64,000 bases of DNA from Lithospermum erythrorhizon (lineage: Eukaryota; Streptophyta; Magnoliopsida; Boraginales; Boraginaceae). The translations under genes and the position numbers were made by a program. Each line of letters begins with the position of its first letter. Position 1 is the first letter of the stretch. Location of the stretch: positions 868,001 through 932,000 of the forward strand of contig JADFUC010002334.1 of the NCBI GenBank assembly GCA_019722365.1. Direction: 5' to 3'. The notes below the pieces were generated by a model, which was not told where the DNA came from, made no database searches, and saw only the letters and a list, made by a program, of their open reading frames with translations. Shown one piece after another: positions 12,546-23,659 of this stretch.

Positions 12546-13577
12546 TTGAATAATATTGATATGTTAATAACACCATGTAATTAAAATAGTTAGTAGAGAA
12601 CAATATTGTATTTCACAAAAAAGAATTAACTTTGTAAATCCATACTTCTAGAAGATATGTTGTATTATAATAAAACATATAATAACATATTGATTTTAAA
12701 TATTAAATTATTGATTATATTTATTTATTAAAAGATACATGTAACTTTTCATTTAATAATCATGTAAATATAGTCAAAAGTGTTGACATTCGGAGTATTA
12801 ATTGTAAAACTCCCATTTTACCATTTTAGGAATATGTATTAATGACATACAATTAAAATAATGTGTGGAGGACGTTATTATTGTATGTATTCATAAAGTA
12901 ATTCTGGAACTGGACTATGAACCAATATTAACAAAGAAAATGAGTATTGAATGTGTATGTTACTGCATATTACTTCGTTTTCGTTTTCATTTAAATGGTA
13001 AACTGTTGAAATACTACTCATAGTCTCTGGATCGAACTCCCATAATCCTTATAGTAATAAAATAGTGAGATACTATAATTATTTATTTTGGTTTCACTTA
13101 AATAACCTAATTTCTAACATGGCCTTTTAGTATATGAAATATACATTTTGGAGAGTAAAAATATGTCCCATCGTTTGGACGCTCATATTTTCATTAAATG
13201 CCTGTCTCATTGTGAGGTACGGTGCCTTATTTTTTTCTTTATGTTATGAATGCGTTATTTGGTTACATAATTTTTTTTTCTTTTATGTTATGAATGCGTT
13301 ATTTGGTTACATAATACGGAGTATACATTTTTTTCCTTTCATATATGTTATGATATATAATCCAAGGTACTTTAACATACTCCGCTAGCTTCGATATTAT
13401 TACTTCATATAACGTATATATACATTTGATCTATTCATATATTATATTCTCGTTCAAGATGAAATAATACAAATTCACACCATTCTTGTTATTTATAGTT
13501 CACAATCATAAAACTTCATTTTCAACAAGCACTTGTATACATATATATAGACCTAGCTAACTTCACATAGGACCATT

Positions 13578-16256
13578 TCAAGCAGCATTTGCAGTTGTAG
13601 CCACACAACGTACACTATTATTAGTAGCACTTGCCATGACCATATCACCTCCAACATCAACCCCACCAGCAACCAACACAGAGAGGTGGTGGTTGCTACT
13701 GGCGCCGCTCGTGTCAACGTCTAAATTCTCATCGTTATATATGTCCCACCACCTCTTGACAAGCATCTTGATGTCTTCCCTATCCATGTTTGGTTCCTCT
13801 CCGGTGAACCTCCATGGCTTCGACCCCGGTGCGCAGTAGTGTACAACTTTTACACTATCCACCTCCACAATCTCTGGATGGCGCCAGCGCATTGTTAGGA
13901 GCAAGTTGTATGCTGGATCCAGAGGCTTGCTTATGTCCCTAAAGAACATGTTTAGGAGATCCTGCAACACAAAATAAATGATCAAATCAATAAGCCATTC
14001 TTGATTATTTTATCATGCATGCATACATATAGAAAAATAGTGCTACAGTAACTCCTCATGATATGGATATTGTGTTACTATAAAGAGAGAACACCAATGT
14101 TTTAACTCCTAGTGAATTGGAATAAATGATGGCAGTTTCAGTTAACCCCAACAAAAGCGACTAGAATCAAATATGAGCAAATCAAATATCAAGGGATGCA
14201 TCAAAATATTAGAGTTAATTGCACAAACAATCGTCAATATTTGACAAAAATCGAGACATGAACTGGAATGATGTCTCCGGAATTATGGTAAATCTCTCGA
14301 AATTTGAAATTTCGGACATGGTACATAAATGATCCATCTATTTTCCTTTCATTTGTGGTATAAATACCACGGCACCAGTACAAACTTAAAACTCAAACTA
14401 TGATAATTATTATTTGTGCTAATTTGTAACTCCAAGAACTATTTGTGCAATTATCTCTCAAAAGTATATATATATTAAAATTATATATAAATGGTTCTAA
14501 AATCCCAAAGAATATCAAGAAAAACTACAGGTTATGTACCTGTTCAGCAAAAGGGGTGGAGGGGATGAAGTTGAGGGTGTACAAGAGATGCTTGTAAGTT
14601 GAGAGACTTGGCTGGAACATGAACATACCAGCATTGAAATAGAAAGGTGGAGATGGACCTAATTCAGTAGGCCACTGGATTTTATCAGGGCATGGCTTGC
14701 TGCTCATTTCGCATAGACAATCGACGACAGCATAGAAGTATCCATCTTCCATATCAAAGAGATTGTCTATGTTATCAAACACTTGGATATCAGCATCTAA
14801 GTAAATCATCTTGTCATACTCCACAAGCTTCATCAACAATCAAAATTGAGTTAGTCATCAATGTGAAACTAGGCGGACTTCTTTTGAAAAAATTAATTAT
14901 ACCATTTATTTTTTGAATTTTTTTTAGTTCATTCGCTCCTTAAGTTTTATATTTTCTTATTTAGTTGATATTAATTGATCCGCTTCCCATACAAAAATAA
15001 AATGTACAAAGTATATATAGATAGCTTCCTAGTTTCGTTTTTCAAGGGTGCTCTAAAGGGAGTTTGACCAATTGATTTGAGTTGCTTAATTTCGACATTA
15101 AATTAAAGTAATTTCCTCTTTTAATAATTTGTTTTGTGCACATTTTGGTTTTAACAAAATTTTCCTATTATCTAACCATCACAATAACATCCCGCATTTT
15201 CAATGCAATTTTCTAAATTATTCTTAAATTTTACAGAAAGGTCGAAATGACACTTAAAATAACTCTTCAAAATAAACTCAATTTTGAACGAAATTAAAGT
15301 TTGTGTAAATATTTAAATTTCGACATGTACACACATTTATTACTACATAAGTAATGACCAACACTTCAAATTGAAATGGTATTGTGACTATATATGTGTA
15401 TTACAATTTACAAAAACAGTACGATGGCAAAGAAGGATTTTAATTATAAGCATGTCCAATCCTGAGTGCATGCATGCAAATTTTTTTTTTATCATATAGT
15501 TAAACTCAAACTATTACTCCTCCCTATCCTATTTATAATGTTTTCTATTTATTCAAACTATAAATTGCTTTACCTATTTTACATCATATTTTATCTAATA
15601 TGCCCTTAATTAATGAAACCAAATATTTTCTATAAAATAATATTTTCAAATATGTTTTATTTCTTTACACTATTTTTAGGTGTAATTAAATTGACAAAAT
15701 TAAAGTAGCGGTGTTATAAAATAAAAGAAAAACATTTGGATTATTAATTTATTATTAAATTAAAGCCAAATTGCTGAATGTGTTCACTAACATAAGTGAC
15801 TATTATAGGATAGGAGAGAGTATTTAGTTAAGAACTAGTTCATTTCAAAATCTATCTAGTATGAAAACATATGTATGCATGCATTATTATTATTACCTCC
15901 CAAATGCGAAGTTTGGAGTAATTGATTCCAAAATAAGGCCTAGCAAACTTCAACTTGACGTCATCCGGCAATGACACCGGCTCAATCTGCCTTACAATAC
16001 ACCCTTGATTCGCCAACACACGGCGGTGCTCCTCCGGCACATCCGGCAACACCGCCACAACTAGAGGGTACGCCGCCTTCACCTTCCTCAACCCCTTGGC
16101 TAACCCCACCACCCCTTTGATGTAGTCACCATCACCAGCCAAGAAAGTAATATAAGCACATGCATTTTCATTAATATTATTATTACTATGTTTAGAGGAA
16201 GTGAAATTATTATTAAGAGTGTTCGATGATGAAGTAGTGACTTCTGGAGGCGACAT
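13578..16256 (-). CDS. GolS: Galactinol synthase, divergent copy (GolS-2)
   Basis: Second GT8 galactinol synthase. Three exons at the same places as in GolS-1: 16256-15897, 14827-14540, 13961-13578, giving 343 residues. Seen: AYITFLAGDGDYIKGVVGLA, the DxD motif in YLDADIQVFDNIDNLFD, FNAGMFMFQPSL, HYCAPGSKPWRFTGEE. Odd points: exon 2 is 36 bases (12 codons) shorter than in GolS-1, because the conserved stretch after the CLCE motif (TWSHTPQYKIGYC in other members) is replaced by a short MSSKP before CPDKIQWP. The C-terminus is a long Gly/Val/Ala-rich tail ending TTANAA rather than the usual APSAA-like pentapeptide. The N-terminus has a Ser/Asn-rich stretch. The frame is open and the splice sites are good, so it may be a working but altered enzyme. 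Intron 1 is about 1.07 kb. Confidence 0.92.
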
Positions 16257-16322
16257 TATCTTGTTTGTTTGAATATTAATTTATGGATAATTTTGTTTAA
16301 TTTGGTGATTGCTTGGCAATAT

Positions 16323-16330
16323 ATTTATAA
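16323..16330 (-). promoter_or_regulatory. Probable TATA box of GolS-2
   Basis: Reads TTATAAAT on the minus strand about 70 bases upstream of the start codon, directly next to the ABRE-like cluster. Confidence 0.55.
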
Positions 16331-16345
16331 AGTAGGAAAGTGACG

Positions 16346-16410
16346 CCACGTGGATTATGAGGTTGCGACGTGGCATCACTAGAGCAGCTTCGGCAGGTGA
16401 CCTCCACGTA
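16346..16410 (-). promoter_or_regulatory. Cluster of three ACGT (ABRE/G-box) elements upstream of GolS-2
   Basis: CCACGTGG at 16346-16353 is a palindromic G-box-type site; ACGTGGC at 16368-16374 is the classic ABA-response element core; TACGTGG on the minus strand at 16404-16410 is a third. All lie 15-80 bases upstream of the TATA box. Such clusters bind ABF/AREB bZIP factors, and galactinol synthases are known targets of drought and ABA signalling. The sites are seen; the regulation is inferred. Confidence 0.65.
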
Positions 16411-16613
16411 GTTTGGGGATGACTATTCAACTTGTATAACCCTTTTGCCCACTTTGCCATTTGTATTAAAATAAGGCCTGTTAGAACGTTCCAGCTACAC
16501 ATTTATTTAATGCAACCATTAACATTATTAACATGAGTTAGTTGGAAATATGATCGGAGTAAGTATGATCAAATTGTATTTTAATTTTAGTAACTAATAG
16601 TATAACACATTTG

Positions 16614-18690
16614 TGTTAGATCATATGACAACGTTAGAGGGGCGAATAGCGCTAAAGAAAGCATGCTTTTTCATTTCAAAAATTTTAATATAAATTTCAC
16701 CAAAAATGATACTTAAGCAATTTGTAAAATAAATGCGGAATATGCTAAAGTAATATTAACACCCTCTTTATACAATGTTTGATTTGATATATGAAATATA
16801 ATTACAAAAGTATATCAATGATTTAATCAATGCAAAAGATAAACAACTTACTTTAATTTATCAAATCAAATACACAAATAGAAACTTAGATAATCTTTAT
16901 TTTATAATTAAGTATAATTATCACAATCAAAACATATAATGTAATCCTAGCAATTTAGTATATAAATAATATGAACAATAAAGTAAAAGAAAAGTGAAAG
17001 AATATGCAAAATTTTATTACCTGCTTTCTTAACGCCTACCAAACCTAAGGCTCGACCTCGACTTTAACCTGGGATTTTGGAAATGTAACCTCGTATATAT
17101 TATCTGAGTTCAACCACTGTGGCGCATAAATCAAGCAACTCGTTAATATATACCGCCTAGCAAATAACCCACTAGACCACCTAGCTACGCCTCTAAAAGA
17201 ACCACTCGAGAATCCCCTCAAGCTTAATTTAAAACCCTCAAAGATTCAAGATCTACCCAACCTCGAACAACCTTCTGGGCCTACCCACTGTAGTTTTTCT
17301 ATTAGCAATCTCGCCAGTCAATCCACACAATCGAAGTTCACTTCAAAGTTAGCAAGACCGCCTACCTTTTAACTCAAGTTATTTCCCCACATCTACCCAA
17401 CCTCGAATAACCTTTAGTCGCCCACTGTCGATTAACAATCTCGCTAATCAATCCACACAATCGAGTTCATCTCCAATTAAGAAGGTCACCTACTCGTGAA
17501 CCTTGTGTTATTCTTTTCCACAAGAAAAGTTTAACTCTTTTTATGCATAGTTCATAAATGGATTTGCAAGAGTATTACATATTTAACTCTATGCAACTCT
17601 TTAACGAAAGTAGATGAAATTCGAAACTTGTTTGAATCTCCTTTTTAGTATAAATTTGATGAAGCTTGTTTTCGAGCAATTCAACAAACATGTTGAATCC
17701 TCCTTTCTTTATCACAGCCTCTATATATAAAGCAAGACGATTCTACTAAGGTTTAAATATAATCAAAATCGAAGCTTTTTTCTACAAGAAATTTGATACT
17801 AAATAAGAGAGATTTACCTTAGAAAATGCTTAACAAATGTAGAGAAGTTGACTGGGGAACACTCAATTGGAGCGAGGTTTAAATGGTATACATCAAGATC
17901 AAATGGTAAAAAATCCGACACCTGGCCTCAATCGACCTTTGAAGCGAGCCGATACAAGAGCCGATTTTCCAGAGAGTTCGGTAATCGTCTTTATAAAAGA
18001 CTTATTATGGGCCGATTGGTCACAAAGACAAAGAATTCTAACCTAAAACTCATCCCTTCAAGTTATAATTTCGATTGACGATTTAAAAAGTCATTTAAAG
18101 CTCTTTTTTTTGAAATCCTTTAATAATATGATATCAAACCCTCACTTTATAAATATTATACTCTTTTCAAAATATTTTATTTTGACAAAATATTTTAAAA
18201 AACTTTGAACGATTAACAACTTTTTTGTCAATAATGATTAAAATATCTCCTCAGATAATGCAGCTTCAACTCAAATATTCTAAGAGACTTCTCGAAAACT
18301 ATTACGTTTAACTTTTTATCTCTCGTAAGAGTTTTGCATCCATAGTATCATCACTCGACATCTTTAACACCCTTGAATCCTTTCTTTGCTCAATCCATTC
18401 GACATCGCAGATCGCTCTCAATATCTTGACTCATTAACGCCACCCGCCTTGCCATTGCTAAATAACATATCACTTCAAGTCCTCCACAAACATCTTTCTT
18501 AACACGATCACTACATAAAAAACACTTCATCACATTACGTTACAAGAATCAACGCTTTTAAGAATCATCAAACAAAAAAGCATCGACACATACCCAACAA
18601 TTCCATGCATTCGAAATCGACACAAATGTTCCTAATTCCTAGCTTTAGTGTTGTTATAGGTTCCTCCACTAATCGCCCACCTTACGATAT
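16614..18690. mobile_element. Probable decayed LTR or non-autonomous element
   Basis: Starts TGTTAGATCATATGACAACG then TTAGAGGGGCGAATAGCGC, a beginning I recognise from plant LTR-type repeats of the GAGGGGGTGAATAGCG kind. Base composition changes from AT-rich to mixed C-rich text between 17.0 and 18.7 kb. It contains a direct repeat (17,253-17,383 and 17,393-17,520). No protein domain, no second LTR and no target duplication were found, so the boundaries are rough. Confidence 0.35.
17253..17520. repeat. Direct repeat of about 130 bp, two diverged copies
   Basis: Both copies run cccaacctcgaa(c/t)aacctt, then cccactg, then taacaatctcgc-like text, then caatccacacaatcga, with many substitutions. 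Lies inside the probable LTR remnant. Confidence 0.6.
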
Positions 18691-19211
18691 TGAGGAATTA
18701 GGGAAGCCGGTAAGAATGGCCCCTTAAAATTTTGAACAATAATTTTTTATTAAAAAATTAAGTTGTTCATTTCCTTTAAATTTATATATTTTTGTTCATT
18801 TGTCTAATATTAGTTTCATTGTCTCATTGTCTCCCCATACCAAATTTATGATCTTGCCATTACCGTAATTAAAAGATGTTGTTTTCGAATTAACAAAGTG
18901 AATACATTTTATTCATAATTAAAAGAATCATCAAATTACAAAAGAAGAACCAAATTGCAAGAAAGATTCATTCATAAGTCATAACAAACACAAACACTTC
19001 AAATGTACACAATAACTTCAAAAGCAAAGTGTAAATGAGACAATAAAGTTTATGTAGAAGCAAGAAGAAATATCATATTAGTATGGTGGTTCATGACTTT
19101 AATAAGAATATTGTAACTGTCGTTTCAAAAGATTGAAATGAAGAACAATTGAAATGAAGAACAAAATTACAAAAGGAAGATGAATGAGAAATGGAAGAAA
19201 TATTTATAAGC

Positions 19212-22200
19212 CTAGCTTTGGAGTACAAGGCTTTTGCCAAGGATAATGTCATCAGTAGAGAAATCAGCTTCCTTCCTAAATGTTCCTCTTCCAAAGTCTA
19301 GATTGTATGAGTCTGTCAACCCTTCTACCAAATCAAATTCTGGTTTCCATCCAAGCAAGCTCTTCGCCTTTTCGACTGAGGCAAAGAAATGCTGCAATCA
19401 CAAGATGAACAAAATATTACAACATGATAAACTATAAGAATTAGTTCTTCATCCATATTGTATAAGGAATAATCTTATCATTGCCATGTTCAATAGTTTT
19501 ATTAGCCATGTTGTATCACACTGAACTATTTGCATATATACCTGATCTCTGAATGGGAATGGTTTTTTTTTGCCAAAATCAAACTCTTTCGGATTGTAGT
19601 GAACGATCTCAGGTTCAGGGAAACCACCAGCCTGTGAAAACAACGATAAGGAGGATCAAATTTCGCAATGCAACGTTCCACAGAAGAGTATGATCACAAG
19701 TTATGGAAAAGAGAATGTTTCTTTAAATGATATGATTTCACTAAAGACTTACCTTGGCACATGCTTTAGCTAATCCATCAAAAGTCACATATTTTTCACC
19801 AGAAATGTTGAATACTTCCTTGCTAGCCTTTTCGTTACCAAGAACCTGGATGAATGCTGTTGCTAGATCCTACAATAATCACGTTCAGTTCGATCATTAT
19901 CAAGAATATTGTAATTGGTTCTAGCTTAAAAGAATCTAGAGAGAGCTTTCCAACTTTCTTGAAGAAATATCAATCATACTAATGTACATTGGTTAAGTTT
20001 CACCAACCTTGACATGACCAAGTTGGGTGATCTGAATTCCAGAATTTGGAATAGGGATAGGGCGTCCAGCTTTTAGCCTGTGGAAGAACCATTCTTCAAC
20101 TGGATTGTAATTTAGTGGTCCGTAGATGTACACGGGCCTTATGGAAGTAAAGTTAACGTCTCGTGCAACCAACAAGTTCTCTGTGTCAAGCTTGCCCTTG
20201 TGCCTGCTCTTTGGATCAACTGCATCAACCTGCAAACTAAGCGGTTAAAGACTTCATATATAGAGAGGCGTAAGTTACACAAAAGAGTATATTTTTCCGT
20301 AGTTCATTTCCAAGAAGCTGCTAATGATGTAAATCAGTAAATGCTAACCTCGAAATGCGGTGGACAGTCGGTTTTCAAGTAGACTCCGGCTGAAGAACAG
20401 TAAATGTACCTGAATTTGGAAGAAAGGCGTTATCAGTATGATGTTGAAATAATATCCTTGAGGAGAAAAAAGTTGATGTTTCTTGCATTCAAGAATCTAG
20501 ATAAAACTGATAAGATATTGACACAAAATAAACATTTTATTTGCTAAACTATGCAGTAATCTGTTCTGTATCAGATCCAATTAGAAAGTCTGACATAATA
20601 GAATAACAGTAATAAGGTCATCTTGAAACTTACTGTTCCAAATTAGGAAGAGCATCAATAATCGGTTCAACTTCTTCGGCTTCACGGCCTGGAAAAGTGA
20701 TGGAGGTGTCAGAGGACTGTTAAATAAAATAAGCACAAGATACTCCCCTGTACAGATCCAGGGAAGGCTCGGACCACAGATGATTGTATTTGTAACACTG
20801 GAAATTATGAGAACTACAAAGAAGAAAATACTGCAATAACGGAGAGATCGAATTGTATGGCTCACCATTTATATCATAGACAACATCAAATCCTTCAGCC
20901 GAAAGGGCGCTCTTTACAAAATCATAATCCTTCCTGTCTCCTTTCAAGTGCAAGATCTAAACCCCACAGCACGAATTTCATCGTAAGTCACCAAAGAGTT
21001 AAACAATAGACATTGGGTATTAATTAGATTAATACCTGGGATTTAAAATCAGCATAGTCCTTGTCTGACTCATCAGGCAATTGCTGGGTGATTGGTGCTT
21101 TTCCTCTAGTAAACAATGTAACCTGTGTTGATTAAATAACATACTTCAAGGTTTTGAAATGCATTGATGGTCAAAGATGTACTGATGTACATACAACATG
21201 TCCCAATGCCTCATAAAAGGCTCCCGCCTAAGTGGGGTAAGAAGTGGTCGGATATAAAGGATAAAAATTAGGAAAAGGTATATGGAGGGATTTGCTCTAA
21301 ACCTGATGGTCCTCTTTCACAAGAAGCCTGGACAAAAATACACCAATGAATCTGGTTCCTCCCATAATAAGAACCTTCTTGGAACTTGATGCTGTTACAT
21401 GAAGTGCTCCTTTCGGTTGATAAACTTTCCTCTTATACTGCACCAAGGAAACAGTTTTCACCAAAAAAAACACATAGACAAACACTTTCAAAAGACCCTT
21501 CTGTGCACCAGAGACCAGAGTTATTGTTATGGCATCGCAGGTCAAGGATCTAAGTTTAACAGAGCAAGAATACACAACCATTGAATAAGAGAGGGTATTA
21601 CTTCATAGAATTATGGAGTATAACTGTATAACTTTTTAAATATAGCAAGATTCTGCATAAACACATTGGAGTGATCAAATGATCAATGCAGCAATGCTAG
21701 CCTTACTATTTGAGAACATACAGTAACTGTTGTGGCATCAAACACTATTGTTCTATTCACTGATAGTAAACTGACGAATACTTTGGGATGTAATAAGTAC
21801 CTATCTGTATATGACAATAAAAGATGGAGTTGGACATCTTAAAAGGGACAACTAGATGAGAGGTACCATTTCTTGATTCATGGTATCTAGTGTGACATGC
21901 ATGATCCAGATGATGGGCTACACAAACATTGAACTATTGCACTATCTTCTATTTACATTCAAGAAACCATAAATCCCGTATTCATCAACTCAACATGCAC
22001 CAATGCATTTTAAGAAGCTCTCGCCTAAGATTAGGCGTAAAGGGGTCAAATAGTATGTTGTGCGCAGCCTTACCATGCGGTAACAGGGAGGCTGTTTCCA
22101 AATTGACCCGAGTGAAATGTAAACACTATCTGGTACTTCACGATAGATAAGAAGCGTATGTAGCGTAATACCTGAAGAGAGGAGACTAATCTGGCACCAT

Positions 22201-22273
22201 TGAAGTCAGAGAAACATGAAGGCAGAGCAGAGAAAGAAGCCTGTTTAGGCTGCACTGCAACAAGATTTGCCAT
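19212..22273 (-). CDS. CSP41B: Chloroplast stem-loop RNA-binding protein of 41 kDa, b type (CSP41B/CRB)
   Basis: CSP41B is an atypical short-chain dehydrogenase-like RNA-binding protein of the chloroplast stroma that protects rRNA and mRNA and supports plastid transcription and translation. Ten exons, minus strand: 22273-22172, 21437-21303, 21122-21036, 20956-20866, 20688-20634, 20409-20349, 20229-20008, 19869-19753, 19631-19542, 19391-19212, giving 379 residues. Residues 1 to about 50 are a Ser/Ala-rich transit peptide; the nucleotide-binding loop is IMGGTRFIG; then HLKGDRKDYDFVKS, YIYCSSAGVY, SIRPVYIYGPLNYNPVEEWF, GGFPEPEIVHYNPKEF and a C-terminus ending SLVLQS. The b type rather than a type is chosen on the YKRKVYQPKGAL and ending. 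All introns are GT-AG. Divergent from ECHIDNA, as I recall for At1g09340/At1g09330. Confidence 0.96.
22005..22115 (-). mobile_element. SINE remnant (Au-like 3' part) in CSP41B intron 1
   Basis: On the minus strand it contains ggaaacagcctccctgttac, ggtaaggctgcgcacaacat and gacccctttacgcc, which resembles the conserved 3' region of plant Au-type SINEs (aaacagcctc...ggtaaggctgcgtacaa). The 5' tRNA-like head is not clear. Related short pieces with cccgcctaag/cgcttaggcg appear at about 21,220 and 27,080. Confidence 0.5.
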
Positions 22274-23659
22274 GATGAGTTTACCCAATCCTCCAGAGTA
22301 TGTTTGCAGTGGAGGAATATGAAGGGTTGTGATGTGGCAGAGCTTTTATGCTAATGCTTACATGGCTTTTTCTGATTCTTACACTTGAGATAAGACAATG
22401 ACCCACATCTTCTTCCTCCACATATAAGGTCATGTCTTCACAACCTCAACCTTATCATTCTAACATGTTCTAAATAAAAAGATGATAAGAGTTTGAAACT
22501 TATTTTCGCTTAGAGTACTAAGAAGTAAGAACTCATTTTAGGCCGATTAACCGAAATGGCCCCTGCTCTCTCGATAGCTTCTAAGTATGATAATTATTTT
22601 ATATATAAATAAAAATATAAAACTAATACTCTAATTTTTTAATGATTTGAGTTTATTGTCAAGGATCAAGGTGTTGTTATGGTGACTTTTTTTTATTATA
22701 ATTTAGTTAATGTCAAGGTTCAATTTATTTATTGACAATTAATGTTAATCTCTATTATTTTTTCATAAGACTTCTATCTATTTAAAATTTGAAATTTCAG
22801 ATTGAAGGAAATGCACTGTTCGTGAGCCATCAATTCAGTTGCCGAGCCGAAAATTCCTCCAACTCTGACCGCTTCTACCATTAATAAAATTTAATTTAGG
22901 TAATGAGAAGGAGAAAATTTTGGATTACCCTAAACTTAAATGTAGTACCTATTATTAAAATAATTTGGTAATATGATTACTCTTTCAATTCTCTCCATTA
23001 TTTAAAATAATATTTTCTCTCATCTCCGAATTTTTAATCATTTATAAAAAAATCTATCTCATAAATAATAATATTTTCTTAATAGATATATATAACAAAT
23101 GGTGGTACTTAGAATAATAAAGCAACATATAAGTAAATTTTTAACTATTTTTGTAAAAAAAAAATAGCGATTATGGTTTTAACCTATAAATTTTCTTCTG
23201 CATATAGTCATATAAAAATGGCTCAAACTTTTTATAGTGAATTTTTTAATTTTTAACTCGCATAATTGTACATTTAATAATATTTATAATAAATATAAAA
23301 CTAGTTTCATTCTATTTATCCTTACAAGTTACAAATGTCTTCATATTGTTATTTTTTAGTATAAAATTAATTGACTATCAAATATTGACACAAAAAAAAA
23401 ATAAACAAAAAGGAATTAAAATGAAGTGAAAGGAGTATTGTTTATGACCACAAATTCCCATGGGTGGTTTGATCAATAATAAAAAACTTCAGAGGTTGTT
23501 TCTTAATATGGCATATTTTAAAGTACCTTTTCGAAATTTAATAAACTCGAGGGATCTCTAAGCAACATAAACGCCCATTACGTATAGTATCATAATCTCA
23601 ACATTCGATCTTAACAATATTTCTCGAAATCATTAGGAATTTGATATTCATTTATTCAA
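22274..23659. other. Shared upstream region of CSP41B (-) and ECHIDNA (+)
   Basis: Head-to-head start codons 1386 bases apart, so both promoters are here. Very AT-rich from 22.55 to 23.6 kb with poly-A and poly-T runs. No coding signal. ECHIDNA may have its 5' UTR in the last 100 bases. Confidence 0.6.

Larger units (their letters stand above)
11875..13577. other. Spacer between the two GolS genes with repeats
   Basis: Holds the GolS-1 promoter, a SINE-like segment, a MITE with internal tandem repeat, and a short duplication around 13,243-13,310 where atgaatgcgttatttggtta occurs twice about 50 bases apart. The sequences acggagta and tactccg flank 13,317-13,385 and may be ends of another small MITE. 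No gene seen. Confidence 0.6.
16257..19211. other. Spacer between GolS-2 and CSP41B with transposon remnants
   Basis: Starts with the GolS-2 promoter, then runs through AT-rich DNA with a probable decayed LTR-like sequence (separate entry) and then the 3' flank of CSP41B. No gene is supported; the open frame at 17848-18078 has no recognisable product. Confidence 0.5.

Noticed and set aside
17848..18078. 76-codon open frame as a gene
   Set aside because: No recognisable domain or splice context, and it lies within probable transposon remnant.
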